Shown here: one piece after another, positions 52,604-61,181 of the stretch
Numbering within the stretch: the stretch's first letter is position 1
Layout of the letters: every line of letters starts with the position of its first letter
Source of the DNA: Actinomadura flavalba DSM 45200
GTDB taxonomy: Bacteria > Actinomycetota > Actinomycetes > Streptosporangiales > Streptosporangiaceae
Assembly (NCBI RefSeq): GCF_000374305.1
Contig: NZ_KB894102.1
Coordinates: forward strand, 105,449 to 169,448
Length of the DNA: 64,000 nt
Direction of reading: 5' to 3'
Program-made: the position numbers and the translations under genes
The notes under the pieces: model-generated
Seen by the model: only the letters and a program-made list of their open reading frames with translations
Databases searched by the model: none
Told to the model about the DNA's origin: nothing

Positions 52604-52617
52604 CGAAGGTCTCCTTC

Positions 52618-53469
52618 TCAGATCTTGCCGATGCCGAGCGTGTTCTCGGCGGGGAGCAGGCCGCTGCCGACCGCCGCGACCCAGACCGGGCCGAGCAGGT
52701 CGGCCAGCCGGGCGGTGCGGGACGGGCCGAGGGCCTTCCAGGGCTCGGCGGCCAGGGCGTCGGTGCGGTCCTCGACGGCGGCGCGCAGCGCGCGGCCCGC
52801 CTCGGTGGCGATGCCGTCGGCCGCCAGCAGGCCCCGGTCGCGCAGCCGCACGGCCGCCGCGTCCCACTCCTCGTCCGTCCAGCCCCGGCTGGCGAAGACC
52901 CCGGCGGGCGCGGCGCCGACGGACGCGAACGACACCAGCGCCTCGACCGGGTCCAGGCCCTCGGTGAGCAGCGCCGCGACGTGGCCGTCGCCGCGCTGCT
53001 CGCGCAGGATCGTCGCGGCCTGCCAGAGCGTCGCGATCGGGTCGTCGGGCCAGGGCAGCGCGGCGTTGGCGGCGGCGAGCGCGCGGCCGGCGACCAGCGC
53101 CTGCTCGGCGGCGGCGCGGGCCAGGTCGGCGGCCTCGGTGAGGCCGCCGGTGGTGTCGAGCAGGCGCCGGTAGGCGGCCCGGACGCCGCGCAGCCGGGCC
53201 TCCAGGACGTCCGCCGGGGAGGCGGTCGTCCAGGCGTCCGCCAGGTACGCGGCGACCATGTCCGGCGCGAAGCTGTAGAACACCGCCGTGACGAGTTCCG
53301 GCGACGCGGCGCCGAGGGGCGCCGCGCGCAGCGGGAAGTATCCCGGCCACCGGGGCTCGGCGGCGTAGCCGAGCGCGGCCGTCGCGGCGGCCACCTCGGG
53401 CGCGTAGTAGACGAGCGCGTGCACGGGTTCGAGCAGGTGCCAGAGCCCCCGTGCCTCCTTGGGTTCCAT
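52618..53469 (-). CDS. SCO6745-type family protein
   Basis: A 283-aa protein of the actinobacterial SCO6745 (SalK-like) family, recognised from its opening LWHLLEPVHALVYYAPEVAAATAALGY, the GYFPLRAAPLGAASPELVTAVFYSF block and the C-terminal winged-helix-like half ending with LLPAENTLGIGKI. The function is not established. ATG 53469 follows GGGGGAA. It is divergent from a TetR regulator 85 bp away, which probably controls it together with the small gene downstream. Confidence 0.85.
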   Translation of the reverse strand: MEPKEARGLWHLLEPVHALVYYAPEVAAATAALGYAAEPRWPGYFPLRAAPLGAASPELVTAVFYSFAPDMVAAYLADAWTTASPADVLEARLRGVRAAYRRLLDTTGGLTEAADLARAAAEQALVAGRALAAANAALPWPDDPIATLWQAATILREQRGDGHVAALLTEGLDPVEALVSFASVGAAPAGVFASRGWTDEEWDAAAVRLRDRGLLAADGIATEAGRALRAAVEDRTDALAAEPWKALGPSRTARLADLLGPVWVAAVGSGLLPAENTLGIGKI

Positions 53470-53484
53470 CGATTCCCCCTTGAA

Positions 53485-53527
53485 CTTGACATCGACAAGA
53501 CTGCCGCACACGCCGGGAACTTGTCAA
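53485..53527. promoter_or_regulatory. Candidate TetR operator and promoters
   Basis: The 85-bp divergent gap contains an imperfect palindrome CTTGACATCGACAAG (53485-53499) and a related half-site AACTTGTCAATGG near 53519-53531. This is a likely binding site for the adjacent TetR regulator, controlling both directions. Confidence 0.45.
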
Positions 53528-53554
53528 TGGAAAGATCACGGTAGACTACGCCGC

Positions 53555-54085
53555 ATGACCGAGGACCGGCCCTACCACCACGGCGACCTGCCCCGCGCCC
53601 TGCTCGCCGGGGCGGCCGAGATCGTCGCCGAGCGCGGCCCCGCCGCGCTCAGCCTGCGCGACCTCGCCCGCCGCACCGGCGTCTCGCACGCCGCGCCCGC
53701 CCACCATTTCGGTGACAAGACGGGCCTGTTCACCGCGCTGGCCACCGAGGGCTTCACCCTGCTGGCCGCCGCGCTCGGCGGGCCCCCGTCCGGCCTGCGC
53801 GACCTCGGCCGCCGCTACGTCGCGTTCGCGCTGGACCACCCCTCGCACTTCGCGATCATGTACCGGCGCGACCTCGTCCACACCGACGACCCCGCCCTCA
53901 CCGCCGCCAAGCAGGACGCCTACGCGCCGCTGCGCGCGGCCGTGGGCGGCGACGACGAGGACGCCGTGCTCGCCGCCTGGTCCCTGGCCCACGGCTACGC
54001 CACCCTCGCCCTCGCCGGCGCCGTCCCCGGCGACGCCGCCCGCTTCCCCGACATCGCCCGGGCCGCGAAGAGCCTGGGGGCCTGA
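53555..54085 (+). CDS. TetR/AcrR family regulator
   Basis: A 176-aa repressor. The helix-turn-helix is LSLRDLARRTGVSHAAPAHHFGDKTGLFTALATEGF (residues about 31-66), preceded by the family-typical YHHGDLPRALLAGAAEIVAERG. The C-terminal half is a small ligand-binding domain of the TetR_C type. ATG 53555 gives the standard N-terminus. It is divergent from the SCO6745-type gene and is its probable regulator. The next gene starts 85 bp downstream on the same strand. Confidence 0.9.
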   Translation: MTEDRPYHHGDLPRALLAGAAEIVAERGPAALSLRDLARRTGVSHAAPAHHFGDKTGLFTALATEGFTLLAAALGGPPSGLRDLGRRYVAFALDHPSHFAIMYRRDLVHTDDPALTAAKQDAYAPLRAAVGGDDEDAVLAAWSLAHGYATLALAGAVPGDAARFPDIARAAKSLGA

Positions 54086-54170
54086 CCGCCCGGCCCGCCG
54101 TCGACGGGCGCCGCGGGACCGGGGAGGATGGGGCCGACCGGCCGCGCGGCCGGGGAAGGGACGTCCCCTC

Positions 54171-54794
54171 ATGCCCGACGAGATCACCTCCGCCGCCGAG
54201 CTGCGCGAGCTGCTCGGGGAGCCGATGCCCCGCGCGATCACCAAGGAGCGCGCGGCGCTGCACGCCCGCGACCGCGACTGGCTCGCCGCCTCACCGTTCT
54301 GCCTGGTCGCCACCGGCGACGCGGCGGGGAACTGCGACGTCTCCCCCAAGGGCGACCCGGCCGGGTTCACGCTCGTCCTGGACGACACCACGATCGCGCT
54401 GCCCGAGCGGCCCGGCAACCGCCGCGCGGACGGCTTCCACAACATCCTGTCCAACCCGCACGTCGGCCTGATCTACCTCGTGCCGGGCCGCGACGAGACG
54501 CTGCGGATCAACGGCCGGGCGCGGCTGGTGCGGGACGCGCCGTGGTTCGACCGGCTCGTCGTGCGGGGCCACCGGCCGGTGCTGGCGGTCGTCGTGGAGA
54601 TCGAGCAGATCTTCTTCCACTGCGGCAAGGCGTTCCTGCGCTCCAAGCTGTGGACCCCGGAGACCTGGACCCCGGACGCGCTGCCGTCGCACGCGCGGCT
54701 GGTCAAGGAGACCTCGGCCGAGGCGACGCCGCTGGCCGACCTGGAGGCGTACTACGCGCCCGAGTCGTACGGGAAGAAGCTGTACGCGGGCTGA
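54171..54794 (+). CDS. PPOX-class FMN-dependent flavoprotein (MSMEG_1061-like)
   Basis: A 207-aa flavoprotein of the pyridoxamine-phosphate-oxidase-like split-barrel class. Typical features are FCLVATGDAAGNCDVSPKGDPAGF, LPERPGNRRADGFHNILSNPHVGLIYLVPGRDETLRINGRARL and the C-terminal HCGKAFLRSKLWTPETW. It probably binds FMN; the substrate is unknown. ATG 54171 follows GGGGAAGGG. It may share a transcript with the TetR gene. Confidence 0.88.
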   Translation: MPDEITSAAELRELLGEPMPRAITKERAALHARDRDWLAASPFCLVATGDAAGNCDVSPKGDPAGFTLVLDDTTIALPERPGNRRADGFHNILSNPHVGLIYLVPGRDETLRINGRARLVRDAPWFDRLVVRGHRPVLAVVVEIEQIFFHCGKAFLRSKLWTPETWTPDALPSHARLVKETSAEATPLADLEAYYAPESYGKKLYAG

Positions 54795-54837
54795 CGGGAG
54801 GGGCGGGTCGCGGCGCGGCCGTGACCCGCCCGGGGGT

Positions 54838-55050
54838 TCAGCCGCTCTTGCGGCGGAACTGACGCTGCTGGGCGGCGCGATCGGTGGCGCCGCGGACCTT
54901 GGAGCCGCTGCGGGCGCCGCCCTGCTGGTGTTTCTCCTCGGTGACCCCGCGTTTGCGCTCCAGCGCCTCGCGGAACCGGCGCTTGACGTCGTCGGGCGCC
55001 GAGCCCTCCGGCGAGGGGTCGGTCGACGGGTCGGTCGAAGAGTCGGCCAT
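54838..55050 (-). CDS. DUF5302 family small protein
   Basis: A 70-aa hydrophilic protein: an acidic Ser/Thr/Asp/Pro-rich start, then the family core DDVKRRFREALERKRG and the C-terminal QRQFRRKSG. DUF5302 proteins are small, basic at the C-terminus and of unknown function, widespread in actinobacteria. It is probably disordered. ATG 55050 follows GGAGGTCACC. It is a single gene. Confidence 0.85.
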   Translation of the reverse strand: MADSSTDPSTDPSPEGSAPDDVKRRFREALERKRGVTEEKHQQGGARSGSKVRGATDRAAQQRQFRRKSG

Positions 55051-55178
55051 GGTGACCTCCAGTCTGGTCGGTACGGTCCCAGCCTCGCACGTCACCCGGC
55101 ACGCCGGGACATCCGGCCTTCCGGATTTTTCGCACTTGCCCGATCGGTCGCGGGGCCGGTCCTCTAGAGTCGGCCCCG

Positions 55179-56525
55179 ATGGAGCCTCCGACGCCACCGG
55201 CCGCCGCCCCGCTCGCCGAGCTGCCGGCCGAGCCCCTGCTGACGCCCGCGTACGAGCGCGACCCGGCCGCCGCGCACGCCCGGCTGCGCGCCGCGCACGG
55301 CGCCGTCGCGCCCGTGGAGCTGTACGGGGTGAAGGTCTGGCTCGTTCTCGGCTACCCGCAGACGCTGGAGATCCTGCGCGACGCGCGCGGCGTCTGGAGC
55401 AAGCGTCCCGACGCCTGGCGCGCCCACGCCGAGGGGCGGCTGCCCGCGGACTGGCCGCTGCTGCACGTGTACGCGATGGAGACGTCACTGTTCCGCGACG
55501 GTAAGGACCTCAACCGGCTGCGCGCCGCGTGGAGCGCCGGGCTCAAGCCGTTCCAGGACCGCACCCGCCCGTCCGCCCGGGCCCTGGAACAGGCCGCGCT
55601 CCGGCACGCCGACGACCTCATCACCGCGATCACCGAGCACGGCGGCCGCACCGGCACCACCGACCTCGCCGTCCAGTACGCCCGCCCGCTGCCGCTCCTG
55701 GTCCTGCACCGCCTGCTCGGCCTGCCCGACGACGACAACGACGAACTCCTGCTCGACATGTGGCGCACCCTGGACGCCGGGCCGGAGGCCGCCGAGTCCG
55801 CCGCCCGGCTGCGCGCCGCCGTCGCCGGGGCCTGCGCGGCCCGCGCCGCCGAACCGGCCGACGACCTGCCCTCGGCGATGCTCGCCGCCGTCCCCGGCCT
55901 GACCGCCGACGAGGTCGCCCGCGAGATGCTCATGCTCGTCGGTCTCCTCGGCGACGGCACCGGCGCGCTGATCTCCGCCACGATCGCCGGGGCGCTCGGC
56001 GCGGGCGACCGGGACGAGCTGTCGGCCGCGCACCTCCAGGAGACCGTCAACCGCGCCGCGCTCAACACGCCGCCGATGACGAACCTGACGCTGCGCTTCG
56101 CGCGCGCCGACACTCGCGTGGACGGCACGCTCGTCGCGGCGGGCGACCCGGTGCTGCTGTCCCCCGCCGCCGCGCACACCGACCCGGCCTTCGCGGGCGA
56201 CCGCCCGCCGGACGCCATCTACAGCTCGCGCGCCCACCTGGCCTGGGGCGCGGGCGCGCACGCCTGCCTGGGCCGCGAGCTGGCCACGACGATCACGGTG
56301 CTGGCCGTCGAGCGGCTGCTGCACCGCTTCACCGACCTGCGGCTCGACGTCCCCGGCGACGAGCTGACCTGGCGGGTCACCCCGCACCTGCGGTCGCTGG
56401 CGGCGCTGCCCGTCCGCTACGAGCTGGAGGCCGCGCCGGTCCGGGCGCAGCCCGCCGCCGAGCCCGCCGCGGCGCGCGGCCCGTCGCCCGGACGCCGGTT
56501 CATCCGGCGGCTGCTGCGCCGCTGA
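55179..56525 (+). CDS. Cytochrome P450 lacking a clear EXXR motif
   Basis: A 448-aa P450. The heme-binding loop is LAWGAGAHACLGRELA, with the axial Cys near residue 367. The I-helix region GLLGDGTGALISATIAGAL has no classical Ala-Gly-x-Asp/Glu-Thr. At the K helix the sequence reads ETVNRAALNTPPMTNLTLRFA, where neither register gives the usual ExxR pair; this recalls CYP157-type P450s of streptomycetes. Substrate and redox partner are unknown. ATG 55179 is supported by the normal N-terminus. The 3' end overlaps the convergent decarboxylase gene by 26 bp. Confidence 0.88.
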   Translation: MEPPTPPAAAPLAELPAEPLLTPAYERDPAAAHARLRAAHGAVAPVELYGVKVWLVLGYPQTLEILRDARGVWSKRPDAWRAHAEGRLPADWPLLHVYAMETSLFRDGKDLNRLRAAWSAGLKPFQDRTRPSARALEQAALRHADDLITAITEHGGRTGTTDLAVQYARPLPLLVLHRLLGLPDDDNDELLLDMWRTLDAGPEAAESAARLRAAVAGACAARAAEPADDLPSAMLAAVPGLTADEVAREMLMLVGLLGDGTGALISATIAGALGAGDRDELSAAHLQETVNRAALNTPPMTNLTLRFARADTRVDGTLVAAGDPVLLSPAAAHTDPAFAGDRPPDAIYSSRAHLAWGAGAHACLGRELATTITVLAVERLLHRFTDLRLDVPGDELTWRVTPHLRSLAALPVRYELEAAPVRAQPAAEPAAARGPSPGRRFIRRLLRR

Positions 56526-57924
56526 GCGCGTCCCGCTCGGCGGCGATCCGCGCCCACGCGGCCCGGACGTGCGGTTCGCCGGTGGCGGGCGCGCCGACGG
56601 CCAGCCGCAGCCACACCTCGCCCGCGACGCGGGTGTGGGTGAGGTACAGGTCGCCGGAGGCGTTGAGACGTTCCATCAGCGTGAGCGCGTCGACGTCGCG
56701 GGGCCGGAAGCAGACGAGCCCGAACGGGTGGTGGCCGCGCACCTCGAACCCGTCGTCGGCTCCGGCCAGCCGGGCGAACAGCGCGGCGAGCCGGACGCCC
56801 GCGCGGATGTGCTCGCGCAGCCCCTCGGCGCCGTACCAGCGGATCACCGACCACAGTTTCAGCGCCCGGAACCGCCGCCCGAGCGGGATCTGCCAGTCGC
56901 GGTAGTCGACGACGCCGCCCGACAGCGTCGCCTGGTTGCGCAGGTACTCGGGCAGGATCGACAGCGCGCCGACCAGCGGGGCCCGGTCGCGCACCCACAG
57001 CGCGGTGCAGTCGAAGTTGGTGAGCAGCCACTTGTGCGGGTTGGTGGAGTAGGAGTCGGCCAGATCGAGGCCGTCGTTGACCCAGCGGAACTCGGGGCAG
57101 ACGGCGGCGACGCCCGCGTAGGCGGCGTCCACGTGCAGCCAGACGCCGCGCTCCCGGCACACGGCGCCGATCGCGGGGACCGGGTCGACGGCGGTGGTCG
57201 ACGTGGTGCCGACGGTGGCGCAGACCAGGACGGGCGTCGCCCCGGCGGCGACGTCCGCCGCGATCGTCCGGTCGAGATGGTCGGGGTCGAGCGCGAGCGT
57301 GTCCGGATCGACGTCCACGACGCGGACGTTCGCGGCGCCCACGCCCGCGATCCGCGCGGCCTTCTCCAGCGACGAGTGCGTCTGCGAACTCGCGTACACG
57401 GTGTGCCGCCCGGTGAGCCCGTCGCGGACGGCGTCCGGCGCGGCCCGGTGCAGCGCGGCCAGCAGCGCCACCAGCACGGCCGAGGACGCCGAGTCCTCGA
57501 TGACGCCGTTGCCGTGGAACGCGTCCGGTAGGCCGAGAAGGTCCGCGAGCCAGTCAATGACCCGCGTCTCCAGCTCGGTGCACGCGGGGCTCGTCGCCCA
57601 CAGCATCCCCTGCACGCCCAGCCCGGCCGACAGCAGGTCGCCCAGGATCGCCGGGCCGCTGGCGTTGGCGGGGAAGTAGGCGAAGAAGCTCGGATGCTGC
57701 CAGTGCGTGATGCCGGGCAGGACGACCCGGTCCAGGTCGTCGAGGACGGCGTCGAACCCCTCGCCGCGCTCGGGCGGGCGCGCGGGCAGCGCGCCGAGCA
57801 CGTCCCCGGGCGCGACCTGCGACAGCACCGGCAGCGACGCGACCCGCTCCTGGTAGTCGGCGATCCAGTCGATGACGCGGTGCCCGTGACGCCGGAACTC
57901 CTCCGGCGTCATGTGCCCGCTCAC
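56500..57924 (-). CDS. Pyridoxal-phosphate-dependent aromatic amino acid decarboxylase
   Basis: A 474-aa group II decarboxylase of the aromatic-L-amino-acid (tyrosine/tryptophan/DOPA) type. Family blocks include HMTPEEFRRHGHRVIDWIADY at the N-terminus, PSFFAYFPANASGPAILGDLLS, HVDAAYAG (PLP-binding Asp) and STNPHKWLLTNFDC with the PLP lysine. It should convert an aromatic amino acid to the amine. I chose GTG 57924, which overlaps the preceding gene's stop (GTGA) and gives SGHMTPEEF; ATG 57912 is the alternative. Confidence 0.93.
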   Translation of the reverse strand: MSGHMTPEEFRRHGHRVIDWIADYQERVASLPVLSQVAPGDVLGALPARPPERGEGFDAVLDDLDRVVLPGITHWQHPSFFAYFPANASGPAILGDLLSAGLGVQGMLWATSPACTELETRVIDWLADLLGLPDAFHGNGVIEDSASSAVLVALLAALHRAAPDAVRDGLTGRHTVYASSQTHSSLEKAARIAGVGAANVRVVDVDPDTLALDPDHLDRTIAADVAAGATPVLVCATVGTTSTTAVDPVPAIGAVCRERGVWLHVDAAYAGVAAVCPEFRWVNDGLDLADSYSTNPHKWLLTNFDCTALWVRDRAPLVGALSILPEYLRNQATLSGGVVDYRDWQIPLGRRFRALKLWSVIRWYGAEGLREHIRAGVRLAALFARLAGADDGFEVRGHHPFGLVCFRPRDVDALTLMERLNASGDLYLTHTRVAGEVWLRLAVGAPATGEPHVRAAWARIAAERDALSGAAAAG

Positions 57925-58274
57925 GGCGCGGCCGGGGCTTCCCGCAGGCTCACCAGCTCGACGGTCCAGACGCGCTCCATGACCTCCAGCAGCGTGAACT
58001 CCGCGACGAGGTCGCTGCGCCCGGCGGCCGTCCACAGCGGGAACGCCACGTGCAGGCCGCGCTCGTACTCGCCGCCGGTCTCCAGCTCGGTGCCCTCCGC
58101 GCCCTCGAACGCGCTCTCGGGCGGCTCGGTCAGCTCACGGCCGCCGACGGCGGCCTCGATCTCCTCGGCGAACAGCCGTCGCCCCTCGGTCAGGGCCTCG
58201 ATCTCGGCGTACTCGCCGTGGACGAGCAGGGCCACGACGGTGCGCAGCACACCCAGGGCGTCGTCGGGCAGCAA
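57921..58274 (-). CDS. Small acidic protein, resembles DUF7668
   Basis: A 117-aa protein: LLPDDALGVLRTVVALLVHGEYAEIEALTEGRRLFAEEIEAAVGG, then a middle EFTLLEVMERVWTVELVSL strand region. This pattern resembles the small alpha-beta DUF7668 family of unknown function. The start is TTG 58274, chosen because GGAGG lies six bases upstream and the upstream frame lacks coding bias. It overlaps the start of the decarboxylase gene (GTGA), so the two are co-translated and may act together. Confidence 0.65.
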   Translation of the reverse strand: MLPDDALGVLRTVVALLVHGEYAEIEALTEGRRLFAEEIEAAVGGRELTEPPESAFEGAEGTELETGGEYERGLHVAFPLWTAAGRSDLVAEFTLLEVMERVWTVELVSLREAPAAP

Positions 58275-58385
58275 AGGGTGCCTCCAGGAGATCGGCGAAG
58301 GGTCAAGTATGCCTATCACGAGGTTCAGAACCGTCGCGAACGGGCAGGTGCCGCGTCTGGAACGGACGACAGACAGGAGGCTTCC

Positions 58386-58808
58386 ATGGGCGAGCAGAGC
58401 GACAAGAACGGCCCCCGGCTCGACGACGAGCTGCGCGCCGCCACGCGCGGCATGACGACGGGCAACCACGCCACCCACGCGGAGGACTTCAAGGAGGTCG
58501 AGCCGGTGTCCGACGGCCCGATCTGGGACCCGGCCGGGGCGCCCGACCCGGCGCAGAGCGCCGTGGACCCCGCGCGCGGCGCGCCCCCCGGCATGAGCCC
58601 GTCCGACGTCGACCAGCGCAGCGACCTGGCCCGCGCCCTGTCCGGCCTCCGCTACCCCGCCACCCGCGCCGACCTGGTCGCGCACATCTCCCCCGACGCC
58701 TCCGACGAGGCGATCACGGCTCTGGAGACCCTCCCCGACCGCGAGTACGCGAGCCTGGGCGACGTGGCCGAGGAACTCGGCTACGGCCGCGAGGAGCGCC
58801 GCTACTGA
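58386..58808 (+). CDS. DUF2795 family protein
   Basis: A 140-aa hydrophilic protein. The first 80 residues are low-complexity and acidic, with Pro/Gly/Asp. The C-terminal DUF2795 domain reads LARALSGLRYPATRADLVAHISPDASDEAITALETLPDREYASLGDVAEELGY. The function is unknown; the family is widespread and often near stress genes. ATG 58386 follows AGGAGG. It is a single gene. Confidence 0.85.
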   Translation: MGEQSDKNGPRLDDELRAATRGMTTGNHATHAEDFKEVEPVSDGPIWDPAGAPDPAQSAVDPARGAPPGMSPSDVDQRSDLARALSGLRYPATRADLVAHISPDASDEAITALETLPDREYASLGDVAEELGYGREERRY

Positions 58809-58857
58809 TCCCGGCGCAGCAGGGCCGCTCCCCCGGGAGCGGCCCTTCGCGCGTTCG

Positions 58858-60345
58858 TCAGGCGGCCGGGCGGACGTGCACCGGCGGCCCGCACCAGCGG
58901 GTGAGGGCGGCGCGGATCTCGGCGGCGCGGTGCTCGGGCGCGGTCGCGTCGGTGGCCCAGGCGACGTAGCCGTCCGGGCGGACGAGCGCCGTGGTGCGGG
59001 TCGCGGCGCCCGCGACGGCGCAGTGGACCCGGCCCGCCCACAGCCGCGTCGCCAGGTAGGTGACGGCCGGGTCGTCGGCGGCCACGACGAGCACGAACCG
59101 GCCCTCGCGCAGCGCGGCGAACAGCCGTCCGGGCGGGCCGTCCAGCGCGACGTCGGGGGCGCGGCGGCCGGTGAGGCGGTGCGAGCCGCGCGGCGCGTCA
59201 TAGGCGATGCCGATGCCGGAGACGGCGCGGGCGACGCGCCGGGCGAGCGGCGGGGTACCGGTCACCGCGCGCAGCAGCGCGTCCCGCGCGGCGCGCAGCG
59301 GAGCCGCCCGCAGCCTGGCCCCGCGCAGCATCGCGCCGCTGCCCAGCAGCACGGCCCGCCCGACCGGGTGCCGTTCGCGCTGGTAGCCGTCGAGCAGCCC
59401 GGTGTCGCCGCGCGCCGCCGCGACGAGCCGCCAGCTCAGGTTCGCGGCGTCCTGGAGGCCGACGTTCATGCCCTGGCCGCCGACCGGCGAGTGGACGTGG
59501 GCGGCGTCGCCCGCCAGGAACACGCGGTGCACCCGGTAGCGCGGCACCTGCCGCTCGTCGCTGTGGAACCGGGACGTCCAGGACGGGTCGTGCAGGCCGT
59601 GGTCGGTGCCGAGGGCGCGGCGCAGCGTGGCGCGCAGGTCGTCCACGTCCACGGGGACGTCGTCGTCGAGGTCGGCGTCGTCGTTCCAGGCGATGGCGCG
59701 GTGCCGTCCGTCACCGAACGGGGCCAGGAAGCCGAACGCGCCGCGCGCCGCGCCGACGGCGAGGACGTCGCCGGGCGGGTCGGTGAGGCGGACGTCCGCG
59801 AGCATCACCGAGCGGACGGCGGCGCGGCCGGGGAACGGCAGCCCGAGCGCGTCGCGGACGGTGCTGTGCGCGCCGTCGGCGCCGACGACGTACGCGGCGC
59901 GGCGGCCGCGGGCGGGGCCGTCGCGCCCGGCGGCGTAGACGGTCACGCCGTCGTCGTCCTGGCGCAGGCCGGTGACGCGGGTGCCGTACTCGATCCGCGC
60001 GCCCGCCGCCAGCGCGCGGTCGGTGAGCACGCGTTCGGTCTCGTACTGGGGGGTGATCAGCACGTAGGGGAAGTGGCCGGGCAGCCGCGACAGGTCGAGG
60101 CGGGCGCCGCCGGGCAGCCGCAGCAGGGGCACCTTCGTGCCGGTGGCGAGCAGTTCCCCGGCGACGCCGCGCATGTCGAGCAGCTCCAGGGTGCGGGCGT
60201 GGACGGCGAAGGCCCGCGTCAGGTTCGACTCGTCGGCGCGGCGCTCCAGCACGGTGACGTCCAGGCCGGCGGCGGCCAGGTCACCGGCGAGCAGCAGCCC
60301 GGTCGGTCCCGCGCCCACCAGCACGATGTTCGTTTCGCCCGGCAT
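58858..60345 (-). CDS. FAD-dependent aromatic monooxygenase (PheA/TfdB type)
   Basis: A 495-aa group A flavin monooxygenase. The FAD-binding motif IVLVGAGPTGLLLAGDLAAAGLDVTVLERR is at the N-terminus, the DG fingerprint YVVGADGAHSTVRDALG in the middle and the GD motif RVFLAGDAAHVHSPVGGQGMNVGLQDAANLSW later. A C-terminal thioredoxin-like domain (about 385-490) is typical of the hydroxylases of phenols and polyketides. I chose ATG 60345 (PGETN), which follows GGAGGAAGGGG. It is 54 bp downstream of the GntR gene on the same strand, so that regulator probably controls it. Confidence 0.92.
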   Translation of the reverse strand: MPGETNIVLVGAGPTGLLLAGDLAAAGLDVTVLERRADESNLTRAFAVHARTLELLDMRGVAGELLATGTKVPLLRLPGGARLDLSRLPGHFPYVLITPQYETERVLTDRALAAGARIEYGTRVTGLRQDDDGVTVYAAGRDGPARGRRAAYVVGADGAHSTVRDALGLPFPGRAAVRSVMLADVRLTDPPGDVLAVGAARGAFGFLAPFGDGRHRAIAWNDDADLDDDVPVDVDDLRATLRRALGTDHGLHDPSWTSRFHSDERQVPRYRVHRVFLAGDAAHVHSPVGGQGMNVGLQDAANLSWRLVAAARGDTGLLDGYQRERHPVGRAVLLGSGAMLRGARLRAAPLRAARDALLRAVTGTPPLARRVARAVSGIGIAYDAPRGSHRLTGRRAPDVALDGPPGRLFAALREGRFVLVVAADDPAVTYLATRLWAGRVHCAVAGAATRTTALVRPDGYVAWATDATAPEHRAAEIRAALTRWCGPPVHVRPAA

Positions 60346-60399
60346 GTACGGCCCCTTCCTCCCCAGGGGTGATGCCCGCAACCGGCCGGGGTGAACGTG

Positions 60400-61152
60400 T
60401 CAGCGGGCCCGCCACGCCCCCGGGACGCCGTTCCGCGGCTCCAGGCCCAGGTGGATGCGGTACCGGTCGGCGCGATAGGTCGCCAGCGCCACCTCCACGC
60501 ACACGTCGCGGCTGAACGTCCGCTGGAGGAGGAAGAAGACGGCGCTTCCGGCGGGGACGCCGAGCAGCGCCGCGTCGGCGTCCCCGACCGGCCCGGCCTC
60601 GATCGTCTGCTCCCCCGCGTCGAGTACGACGCCGTACTCGTCCTGCAACTCGCGGAACAGCGACCCCTCCGGGGTGCGGCGCTCGGGCAGGTCCGGCGCG
60701 AACGCGGCGAGGATGTGGGAGCGCTCGACGGCCATCGGCTCGCCGTCGGCCAGCCGCAGCCGCTCGATCTGGTGCACGGGCGTGCCGGGGTCGACGCCGA
60801 ACAGCCGGGCGATCTCGGCGTCGGCGGGGACCGTGCGGGCGCCCAGGTCACGGGATGCGGGCCGCAGCCCGCGCGCCCGCATGTCCTCGGTGAACGACAC
60901 CAGCTCCTTCGGCATCTGCACCTTGGGCCGCGCCACGAACGTGCCGACGCCGGGAATGCGGCGCAGCCGGTCCTCGGCGACGAGCTGGTCGACGGCCTGG
61001 CGGACCGTCATCCGCGACACCCCGAACCGGCGGCACAGTTCCCGCTCGGACGGCACGGGCGCGTCCGGCCCCAGCCGCTCCTGCTCGATCATCTCCAGCA
61101 GGATCGCCCTCAGTTGGAGGTACTTCGGCAGCGGGGCCGTCGGATCGATCAC
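60400..61152 (-). CDS. GntR/HutC-family transcriptional regulator
   Basis: A 250-aa regulator. The winged helix-turn-helix is at the N-terminus (YLQLRAILLEMIEQERLGP...LCRRFGVSRMTVRQAVDQLVAEDRLRRIPGVGTFVA), followed by a UTRA effector domain (about 95-245) with the typical LLGVPAGSAVFFLLQRTFSRD. It starts with GTG 61152. It lies upstream of the monooxygenase on the same strand and 30 bp after the murA stop. The effector is unknown. Confidence 0.9.
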   Translation of the reverse strand: MIDPTAPLPKYLQLRAILLEMIEQERLGPDAPVPSERELCRRFGVSRMTVRQAVDQLVAEDRLRRIPGVGTFVARPKVQMPKELVSFTEDMRARGLRPASRDLGARTVPADAEIARLFGVDPGTPVHQIERLRLADGEPMAVERSHILAAFAPDLPERRTPEGSLFRELQDEYGVVLDAGEQTIEAGPVGDADAALLGVPAGSAVFFLLQRTFSRDVCVEVALATYRADRYRIHLGLEPRNGVPGAWRAR

Positions 61153-61181
61153 GCCCCATTCCTATCGGATCGGGGCGGGCG

